NCBI GenBank assembly: GCA_020426085.1 | Contig: JAGQQP010000069.1 | Coordinates: 1 to 11,567 of the forward strand | Direction: 5' to 3' | DNA: 11,567 nt | DNA from: Planctomycetaceae bacterium | GTDB taxonomy: Bacteria; Planctomycetota; Planctomycetia; Planctomycetales; Planctomycetaceae | Shown here: piece after piece, positions 5,108 to 10,426 of the stretch | Position numbering within the stretch: position 1 is the stretch's first letter | Layout of the letters: every line of letters starts with the position of its first letter | The notes under the pieces: model-generated | The model's input: the letters and a program-made list of their open reading frames with translations, nothing else | Databases searched by the model: none | What the model was told of the DNA's origin: nothing | Position numbers and translations under genes: made by a program

Positions 5108-7369
5108 ATGACGATTGGTCCCATATTGCCTGGTCGCCTCCCTTCGACAATGCTGTCGGATCGGTTGAAAGTGTCCCTGAATGACAATGCGCTGGAACTG
5201 GCGCGACTGCAGCAGCAGGTCTCTACCGGACAGCAGTATTCGCTGGCCAGTGAATCTCCCGGAGCCGCACTCAGAACGATTCTCATGCAGTCGGCTCTGG
5301 AACGGCAGCAGCAGTATCAGTCCAATATCAATACTTCCCTGAGCATGCTGACGATGAGCGAAACGGCATTGAGCAGTGTCGGCGATGCGTTGAATTCGGC
5401 GAAAGCCATTTCACTTTCCGGTGTGGGATCGACCGTCACCAGCGCCGAACGTGTGGCGCTGGCTGATCAGATTGCCTCACTGAGAACGCAGGTGCTCAAC
5501 GCCGGCAACACCACATTTCGCGGGCAGTACCTTTTTTCCGGAAGTCAGACCGACGTCGCTCCTTTTGAAGAACTTGCCAACGGTCTGGTGGTCTACCATG
5601 GCGATGATCATCAGATCCAGTCCTATATCAATACGCAGACATTACTTCCCAATAATTTTGACGGCATCTCTGCCTTTGCTGCCAGTTCGCCGGAAGTGGG
5701 AAGCGACATCAATCCTGCGTTAACACTGCAGACGCGAATCTCTGATCTGAACGGCGGACGTGGTGTGAAACTGGGTTCGATCTCCGTGACGCTGGATAAC
5801 GGGGCTCCCCAAACTCAGATCGTGAATCTTTCCGGAGTCGAAACGGTTCAGGATCTCAAAACGGTCCTGGAAAATGCCTTTGCCGGCGGCCCGCTGACAC
5901 TGACCGTCGATATTGATCCGGCCAGCGAAAATGGATTGAGGCTGACTCCCTCTGCCGGTACGGTCGCGGTCTCCAATGTAACCGGCTCGACATTGGCGAC
6001 GGACCTGGGAATTGCCAGTGCCGCTGTGGCTCAGGTGAACGGGGGAGACCTTGATCCCGGGATCACTCTGCAGACCACACTGGCTTCGCTCAACGGCGGT
6101 ACCGGAATAGGCCCCACTGTGGGTACAGGGCTGGTCATCAATAATGGAGGCCAGACCCACACGGTTGACCTTTCTACTGCGACCACCATCGAAGATGTTT
6201 TTAATCTGATCAGAACTGCCGATTCGAATCTCAACCTGGGTATCAATGACGCCCGGAACGGGCTGGCGATCTCCAGCCGCATCAGTGGCGCCGATTTCTC
6301 GATTGGTGAAAACAATGGTGGTACGAACGCCGCCGGTCTGGGCATTGCCACTTTCTCCGCCAGTACGCCGCTTTCAGAATTGAATTACGGACGCGGCGTG
6401 GATGTGGATTCCGGTCAGACGTTACAGATCATCCGCCGCGACGGAACCACGGTCAACCTGGATATGAGCGGCACGAAAACCGTTCAGGATGTGATTGACC
6501 GTATTAATGACTTTGAAGTATTCGACGGAACGACACCGCTGGCAGATCTGAATCTGGGGCAGGGGGTTCCCGTCGGAGCCACAACCCTGGATATTACCCG
6601 CCGCGATGGTTCTGTGGTCAATGTGAGTCTGGCCGGTGATGCAACCGTGCAGGATGTGCTGGATTCAATTAATGCCGTCGATCCGGGCAATCTGGTGGCC
6701 AGTATTGATCCCAATACCAATGCGTTTCAGATTACCGATAATTCAGGCACAGGACCTCTGAGTATCGCCAGCAATGCCGTTTCAGATGCACTGGGCCTGG
6801 CAGTCACTGAAGGGGGAACCGATAACAGTGTGCCGCTCCAGGGAAATTTTGTTCCCATCAAACTGCAGGTGACACTGAATACAACTGGAAACGGCCTGAC
6901 CATTTATGATGCGTCAGGTACGGGGCCGCTGGAAATTCCCGCAAACGAAATTGCCTACTCCCTGGGAATTGATGGCGTCGAGTCCGGTAATGATCCCCTG
7001 GTTGGATTAGTGGGGGATGAACCAAATCCGAAAGAGTCCACAGGGGTGATCAGCCTGCTCTCACGTCTGGAAAACGCATTGCGGAACGGCAATGATCAGG
7101 ATATCGCGCGGATTGGGGGCTTACTGGATACAGAAATCGCCCGCGTGAACCGGGTCCGTGGGGATATTGGCAGTCGCATGACCGTTCTGGAAGAGGCAGA
7201 TAGTCGGCTCAAAGATCAGGAAGTCAGCATGCAGGAAGCGATTTCCAAAGATTTTGATACCGATCTGACCCAGGTGATTGTGGACATTACGCAGAGGCAG
7301 AGCGCCTTTCAGGCCAATCTGCAGGTGACTTCACAGGCTCTGCAACTGACACTGCTTTCCTACCTGTAA
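5108..7369 (+). CDS. flgL: Flagellar hook-associated protein FlgL (HAP3), greatly enlarged
   Basis: FlgL is the second hook-filament junction protein, between FlgK and flagellin. The N-terminal helical part (about 1-150) has LARLQQQVSTGQQYSLASESPGAA (31-54), the long SALERQQQYQSNINTS segment and the flagellin-family signature NTTFRGQYLFSGSQT (134-148). The C-terminal helices (645-753) include LLDTEIARVNRVRGDIGSRM (672-691) and the QRQSAFQANLQVTSQALQLTLLSYL end (729-753). The usual FlgL is near 300 residues; this one has 753. The extra length, about 201-640, is a run of flagellin-hook IN-type modules in the position of the exposed D2/D3 domains. The start is chosen from the N-terminal homology; the SD is weak. 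It is last in the flagellar run. Confidence 0.92.
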   Translation: MTIGPILPGRLPSTMLSDRLKVSLNDNALELARLQQQVSTGQQYSLASESPGAALRTILMQSALERQQQYQSNINTSLSMLTMSETALSSVGDALNSAKAISLSGVGSTVTSAERVALADQIASLRTQVLNAGNTTFRGQYLFSGSQTDVAPFEELANGLVVYHGDDHQIQSYINTQTLLPNNFDGISAFAASSPEVGSDINPALTLQTRISDLNGGRGVKLGSISVTLDNGAPQTQIVNLSGVETVQDLKTVLENAFAGGPLTLTVDIDPASENGLRLTPSAGTVAVSNVTGSTLATDLGIASAAVAQVNGGDLDPGITLQTTLASLNGGTGIGPTVGTGLVINNGGQTHTVDLSTATTIEDVFNLIRTADSNLNLGINDARNGLAISSRISGADFSIGENNGGTNAAGLGIATFSASTPLSELNYGRGVDVDSGQTLQIIRRDGTTVNLDMSGTKTVQDVIDRINDFEVFDGTTPLADLNLGQGVPVGATTLDITRRDGSVVNVSLAGDATVQDVLDSINAVDPGNLVASIDPNTNAFQITDNSGTGPLSIASNAVSDALGLAVTEGGTDNSVPLQGNFVPIKLQVTLNTTGNGLTIYDASGTGPLEIPANEIAYSLGIDGVESGNDPLVGLVGDEPNPKESTGVISLLSRLENALRNGNDQDIARIGGLLDTEIARVNRVRGDIGSRMTVLEEADSRLKDQEVSMQEAISKDFDTDLTQVIVDITQRQSAFQANLQVTSQALQLTLLSYL
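5708..6988 (+). repeat. Tandem IN-type modules inside flgL
   Basis: At protein level about five related units follow each other. Unit 1 (201-310) has LQTRISDLNGGRGV and later TVQDLKTVL. Unit 2 (315-416) has LQTTLASLNGGTGI and TIEDVFNLI. Unit 3 (417-472) has TPLSELNYGRGV, IIRRDGTTVNLDMSG and TVQDVIDRIN, but no second half. Unit 4 (475-570) has TPLADLNLGQGV, DITRRDGSVVNVSLAG, TVQDVLDSIN and then FQITDNSGTGPL. Unit 5 (571-627) has only the second half, LTIYDASGTGPL...YSLGI. The pattern is full, full, first-half, full, second-half. DNA copies have diverged, so the duplications are not recent. Confidence 0.75.
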
Positions 7370-7381
7370 AACCGAGCCCTC

Positions 7382-7416
7382 ATCAATGGCCGTTGATCCC
7401 TTCCCGTGAGGGGAAG
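7382..7416 (+). terminator. Two adjacent hairpins after flgL, possible operon end
   Basis: ATCAA/TTGAT (7382-7386 / 7393-7397) is followed at once by CTTCCC-GTGAG-GGGAAG (7400-7416), a perfect 6-bp stem with a 5-nt loop. They begin 12 nt after the flgL stop. No T-run follows, so intrinsic termination is doubtful. They may instead protect the 3' end or mark a factor-dependent stop. Confidence 0.35.
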
Positions 7417-7469
7417 CAGCACTCGCTTGATCCGGTTAGCGAGGTTCTGTAAATTCCATGAACCAGGCT

Positions 7470-7543
7470 GGCAGAGGTTCAGCCGGCGGAAAAGTCACTT
7501 TTCTCTGCTTTTTTGTCTTCCAGCACGGATTTTCCGCCCTGCC
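7470..7543 (+). repeat. Long bulged inverted repeat in the flgL-rplM spacer
   Basis: GGCGGAAAA (7485-7493) and TTTTCCGCC (7530-7538) are perfect 9-bp complements 36 nt apart. They extend outward as GGCAG (7470-7474) and CTGCC (7539-7543), separated on the 5' side by a 10-nt bulge (7475-7484), giving 14 paired positions. The loop is pyrimidine-rich and contains a run of six T (7509-7514). A competing stem GGCTG/CAGCC (7466-7470 / 7480-7484) also exists. It could be a structured untranslated RNA element; function is unknown. Confidence 0.4.
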
Positions 7544-7658
7544 AAAGTTGAAGAGACGGATCAAAAAGGTTACTGTTATCCGCTCGCTTGCGGTTCGTAT
7601 GCGCTCACTTTACCGGCGTATTTCCGACTGTGTGGCTGAATTCCCTTGCTGAACTGAC

Positions 7659-7677
7659 ATGCATTCCAGAAGTGCAT
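7659..7677 (+). promoter_or_regulatory. Palindrome beside the rplM promoter
   Basis: ATGCA (7659-7663) and TGCAT (7673-7677) form an inverted repeat with a 9-nt centre, ending 1 nt before the TTGACA box. The position suits an operator or activator site for the ribosomal operon. No regulator can be named. Confidence 0.3.
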
Positions 7678-7678
7678 A

Positions 7679-7706
7679 TTGACATAAGTATTGAATATTA
7701 TATCGT
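7679..7706 (+). promoter_or_regulatory. Candidate housekeeping promoter for rplM-rpsI
   Basis: A perfect -35 consensus TTGACA lies at 7679-7684. The best spaced -10 is TATCGT (7701-7706, 16-bp spacer, 4/6 match). TATATC at 7699-7704 is an alternative but leaves only 14 bp. The boxes lie in an A/T-rich stretch 21 bp before the rplM start, where a promoter is expected because the previous gene is 357 bp away. Confidence 0.4.
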
Positions 7707-7714
7707 TTACGTTT

Positions 7715-7719
7715 GAGGA
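7715..7719 (+). promoter_or_regulatory. Shine-Dalgarno that fixes the GTG start of rplM
   Basis: GAGGA ends 7 nt before GTG at 7727, ideal spacing. The next in-frame ATG (7748) would be 28 nt away with nothing usable before it, so the GTG is preferred. Confidence 0.75.
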
Positions 7720-7726
7720 ATAACCG

Positions 7727-8215
7727 GTGTCTACTACAAAATCTTTTATGGCAAATGCAAAGACTGTTAACCCTGAGTGGTTTGTTGTTGATGCAGACAA
7801 TCTGATTGTCGGACGGCTGGCCGCCCAAATTGCGACCATTCTGATGGGGAAGCATAAGCCAACCTATACGCCTCATGTGGATACCGGGGATTATGTGATT
7901 GTCGTAAACTGCGACAAGGTAAAGTTTTCCGGTAAGCAGCTTGCCCACGGATCACATCCTTATTTCTCAGAGAAGATGCTGCGAAAGAGCTATGCGACTT
8001 ACTCGGGTTACCCCAGTGGTCTGAAAGTCGTGACGGCAGAAAAGAAACTGGAACGGGGTCAGTCGACTCAGGTTCTTTCTGAAGCCGTCCGCCGCATGCT
8101 TCCCAAAAACAAGCTGGGCCGCCAGATGCTGAAAAAGCTCAAACTGTATGCGGGCCCTACGCACGATCATCAGTCACAACAACCTCAGGACATGCCAGCT
8201 CACCTGCTGCCATAA
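7727..8215 (+). CDS. rplM: 50S ribosomal protein L13
   Basis: L13 is an early-assembly protein of the large ribosomal subunit that binds 23S rRNA. The 162-residue product shows the family pattern throughout: WFVVDADNLIVGRLAAQIA (18-36), GKHKPTYTPHVDTGDYVIVVN (41-61), SGYPSGLK (93-100), and VRRMLPKNKLGRQMLKKLKLYAGPTHDHQSQQP (121-153). The last block matches the usual MLPKN.LGR...KL.VY.G..H.H..QQP end. It starts with GTG, giving a short N-terminal arm before the core; total length is somewhat above the usual 140-150. It is followed by rpsI after 68 bp, the common bacterial rplM-rpsI operon. Expression probably comes from the promoter-like boxes in the preceding spacer. Confidence 0.97.
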   Translation: MSTTKSFMANAKTVNPEWFVVDADNLIVGRLAAQIATILMGKHKPTYTPHVDTGDYVIVVNCDKVKFSGKQLAHGSHPYFSEKMLRKSYATYSGYPSGLKVVTAEKKLERGQSTQVLSEAVRRMLPKNKLGRQMLKKLKLYAGPTHDHQSQQPQDMPAHLLP

Positions 8216-8283
8216 TCTGAGAGAAGCAGACAAACTTCTATTTATCCCTTTTCAGAATAATAAGATAAGAGTAGTTAACCGTC

Positions 8284-8856
8284 ATGGATAATGAGACTCC
8301 AGAAGAAGTAACAGAAGCTGAAACAGCAACTTCAGAAGAAGCAACCGCAGATACAATGACCACCACATCAGGTGTTCCTGAGCTGACTCTCGGTTCCGGT
8401 GTTCCTGTTGAGGCCGAAGAAGACGAATTCGTCAAGCCCGAGCCCGTCATCCGGGGAAAACTGGATAAGCATGGTGTGGCTATGGGAACCGGTCGTCGTA
8501 AGACTGCTGTCGCGCGAGTTCGCATCAAAGCCGGTTCCGGAAATCTGACCATCAATGGCCAGGCTCTGAACGACTACCTGAAGGTCGAACGGGATCGTCA
8601 GATAGTCGAAGCCCCACTGAAAGCCACCGAGACCTTCGGTAAAGTTGATGTCTGGGTGCGGGTAAACGGTGGCGGAACAACGGGTCAGACCGGTGCAATT
8701 GTGCTCGGTATTGCCCGTGCTCTTGAAGCCTACAACAACCAGTTCCACGAAACTCTGAGTGCCGGTCGCTTCCTGACTCGTGACAGTCGTATGGTGGAAC
8801 GCAAGAAATTCGGATACAAAAAAGCACGCAAGAGCTTCCAGTTCTCAAAACGATAA
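8284..8856 (+). CDS. rpsI: 30S ribosomal protein S9 with an acidic N-terminal extension
   Basis: S9 belongs to the head of the small ribosomal subunit, and its basic C-terminal tail reaches the P-site tRNA. The core starts at GTGRRKTAVARVR (68-80) and continues through VWVRVNGGGTTGQTGAIVLGIARAL (122-146). It ends RDSRMVERKKFGYKKARKSFQFSKR, keeping the conserved terminal SKR. The product has 190 residues against about 130 for a typical S9. The surplus is an N-terminal region whose first 50 residues contain 15 Asp/Glu and no Lys or Arg. The start at 8284 is the only ATG that includes this region; its SD is weak (AAGAG, about 12 nt away). Internal ATGs at codons 25 and 67 exist, the latter directly before GTGRRK. 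The frame is continuous and codon use matches the core, so I keep the long form. Confidence 0.93.
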   Translation: MDNETPEEVTEAETATSEEATADTMTTTSGVPELTLGSGVPVEAEEDEFVKPEPVIRGKLDKHGVAMGTGRRKTAVARVRIKAGSGNLTINGQALNDYLKVERDRQIVEAPLKATETFGKVDVWVRVNGGGTTGQTGAIVLGIARALEAYNNQFHETLSAGRFLTRDSRMVERKKFGYKKARKSFQFSKR

Positions 8857-8874
8857 ACTGCGTGTGATCAACAT

Positions 8875-8900
8875 CAGACAACATCTGGTTCTGTTGTCTG
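8875..8900 (+). other. Perfect 9-bp hairpin after rpsI
   Basis: CAGACAACA (8875-8883) and TGTTGTCTG (8892-8900) form a perfect stem with an 8-nt loop, 18 nt after the rpsI stop. No T-run follows. It precedes the true terminator and may stabilise the 3' end of the ribosomal mRNA or slow the polymerase. Confidence 0.55.
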
Positions 8901-8912
8901 GATGAAGACATC

Positions 8913-8953
8913 AACACCCTGGCTGGCGCTGAATCCGGTCAGGGTGTTTTTTT
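8913..8953 (+). terminator. Intrinsic terminator of rplM-rpsI
   Basis: AACACCCTG (8913-8921) pairs perfectly with CAGGGTGTT (8940-8948). Five further inner pairs (8922-8926 with 8935-8939, two of them G-U) close an 8-nt loop. T-run 8947-8953 follows. This is a textbook rho-independent terminator on the + strand and isolates the ribosomal operon from mgtE. Confidence 0.92.
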
Positions 8954-9014
8954 ACAGAGTCGCCGGTCAGGATGGCGGGAAGAGACGAGCTGCTCCTTCT
9001 TTCTGCCCGATGTG

Positions 9015-9027
9015 ACCGGAAACCGGT
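9015..9027 (+). promoter_or_regulatory. Short hairpin in the mgtE leader
   Basis: ACCGG-AAA-CCGGT is a perfect 5-bp stem with a 3-nt loop, 42 nt before the mgtE ATG. It could be a leader element, but alone it is too small to call a riboswitch. Confidence 0.25.
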
Positions 9028-9057
9028 TTGTGGAACGGGTCAATATCTCAGGAAAAC

Positions 9058-9061
9058 GAGG
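9058..9061 (+). promoter_or_regulatory. Ribosome-binding site that favours the ATG start of mgtE
   Basis: GAGG lies 8 nt before the ATG at 9070. An in-frame TTG at 9028 would add 14 residues, but it has no SD and directly follows a hairpin. Confidence 0.6.
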
Positions 9062-9069
9062 CATTCCGC

Positions 9070-10416
9070 ATGTATGGGCGATTGATGCTACCTGAGCTTC
9101 AGGTGCTGTTAGATGAAAATGATACCGCAGGCGTCAAAGAGTTCTGTGAGGCGCTTTATCCTGCGGTGACAGCCGAGATTCTGGCCGAACTCGACAGCCA
9201 GAATGTCTGGCGTGTGCTCAGTTGCTGTGAGCCTCAGAAACAGGCGGAAGTCTTTCAGTTCCTGCCACTGCCGCAGCAGATCGAAATCGTTGGTGTGATC
9301 TCGCGGGGACCGCTTTCGAAAATGATCGAAGAGATGGCGCCAGACGACCGTGTCGACCTGTTGTCGCGGATGGATGACGAGCATGTGGAAGAGCTGCTGC
9401 CCCTGATGGCGCAGGCGGAACGCAGCGATATCCGCAAACTGCTCTCCTATCCGGAAGACAGTGCCGGCGCGATCATGACGACCGAATACGCGTCGTTACC
9501 CGAAAATATCACGGTTGCCCAGGCGCTGGAACGATTGCGTCAGCAGGCACCCGACAGTGAAATTATTTCCTATATCTACGTGGTCGATGAAGGGCGTCGC
9601 CTGCAGGGAATTGTCTCGTTGCGCGAGTTGATCTTCGCGCGACCGGCGCGTCCCCTGTCGGAAATCACCAATCGCGATGTGATTTCGGTGCGCGTGGACG
9701 ACGATCAGGAATTCGTCGCCCAGCAGATGGCTCGCTTTGACTTTATCGCCATTCCAGTGGTCGATCATCAGAATCAGCTGGTCGGGATTGTGACCCACGA
9801 CGATGCCATCGACATTATGCAGGAAGAAGCGACGGAAGACACCTATCGTCTGGCGGCGGTCGAACCGCTGGAAGACAGTTACCTTTCGACGCCTTTAAAG
9901 ACGGTTATTCAAAAGCGGGTGGGCTGGCTGATTTTCCTGCTGGTCCCCTCGTTCCTGGCGGCGAAAGTGCTTGAGCACTTTGAAGGGGTTTCCGATAAAT
10001 TTGAATGGCTGGTGCTGTTTATCCCCTTGATCCTGGCCAGCGGCGGTAACGCCGGTTCGCAGTCCGCCACGTTGATCATCCGGGCGATGGCCCTGGAATC
10101 GAATATCCAGCGCGATGAACTCCGCGCGCTGCTGCGTAAAGAGTTTCAGCTCGGACTGCTGTTGGGAGGCATGCTGTCCCTGATCAGTTTTCTCGTTTCC
10201 TGGGTGTTTACGACGCAGTTGATCCAGGCGTCTGTCGTCGGCCTGGCAGTATTCCTGGTGGTCCTGATGGGAATTTCCGCGGGGGGAATGCTGCCGATGG
10301 GCTTTCGCAAGCTGGGCATGGACCCGGCTCTGATGTCGAATCCCTTCATCACCGCACTGGTCGATATCCTGGGGCTGATCATCTACTTTCAGGTGGCGCT
10401 CTACATCGTGGGTTGA
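9070..10416 (+). CDS. mgtE: Magnesium transporter MgtE
   Basis: MgtE is a homodimeric inner-membrane Mg2+ channel gated by Mg2+ bound in its cytosolic domains. Counting from the ATG at 9070 (448 residues), an N-domain of short acidic helices comes first (about 8-125, with MAPDDRVDLLSRMDDEHVEELL). Two CBS domains follow: AGAIMTTEYASLP (132-144) through VSLRELIF, then a second copy ending VGIVTHDDAIDIM (238-250). The membrane part is about 282-448 with five hydrophobic segments. It contains the signature LASGGNAGSQSATLIIRAMALE (322-343) and the last helix MSNPFITALVDILGLIIYF (422-440). The conserved pore Asp of that helix falls at residue 432, the number I recall for the Thermus thermophilus protein, which supports this start. 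A weaker TTG start at 9028 is possible. It is transcribed alone after the rpsI terminator. Confidence 0.95.
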   Translation: MYGRLMLPELQVLLDENDTAGVKEFCEALYPAVTAEILAELDSQNVWRVLSCCEPQKQAEVFQFLPLPQQIEIVGVISRGPLSKMIEEMAPDDRVDLLSRMDDEHVEELLPLMAQAERSDIRKLLSYPEDSAGAIMTTEYASLPENITVAQALERLRQQAPDSEIISYIYVVDEGRRLQGIVSLRELIFARPARPLSEITNRDVISVRVDDDQEFVAQQMARFDFIAIPVVDHQNQLVGIVTHDDAIDIMQEEATEDTYRLAAVEPLEDSYLSTPLKTVIQKRVGWLIFLLVPSFLAAKVLEHFEGVSDKFEWLVLFIPLILASGGNAGSQSATLIIRAMALESNIQRDELRALLRKEFQLGLLLGGMLSLISFLVSWVFTTQLIQASVVGLAVFLVVLMGISAGGMLPMGFRKLGMDPALMSNPFITALVDILGLIIYFQVALYIVG

Positions 10417-10426
10417 GAGAGACTGC

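Larger units (their letters stand above)
7370..7726 (+). other. 357-bp gene-free spacer between flgL and rplM
   Basis: No convincing coding sequence is visible. The short + strand frames at 7406-7639 and 7458-7652 lack a good ribosome-binding site and resemble no family I know. Frames on the - strand overlap rplM as antisense shadows. The spacer separates the flagellar operon from the ribosomal one. It holds two adjacent hairpins just after flgL, a long inverted repeat near its middle, a small hairpin CCGC/GCGG (7580-7593) and, at the right end, a palindrome and promoter-like boxes. Confidence 0.6.

Noticed and set aside
5720..6351. Antisense open frames over the flgL repeats (146 and 106 residues)
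   Set aside because: They arise from the repetitive codon pattern of the sense gene and have no independent support.
7406..7652. Two short + frames in the flgL-rplM spacer, considered as a csrA or small protein gene
   Set aside because: Neither has the CsrA pattern (MLVLTRK, IGDDI), a ribosome-binding site or a recognisable family; composition looks non-coding.
8954..9069. Mg2+ riboswitch (M-box) upstream of mgtE
   Set aside because: The leader is only 116 nt after the terminator and I do not see the conserved M-box core; only a 5-bp hairpin is present.
9028..9069. TTG start for mgtE adding 14 residues
   Set aside because: There is no SD before TTG, whereas the ATG at 9070 has GAGG 8 nt upstream, and the resulting numbering puts the conserved pore Asp at 432.
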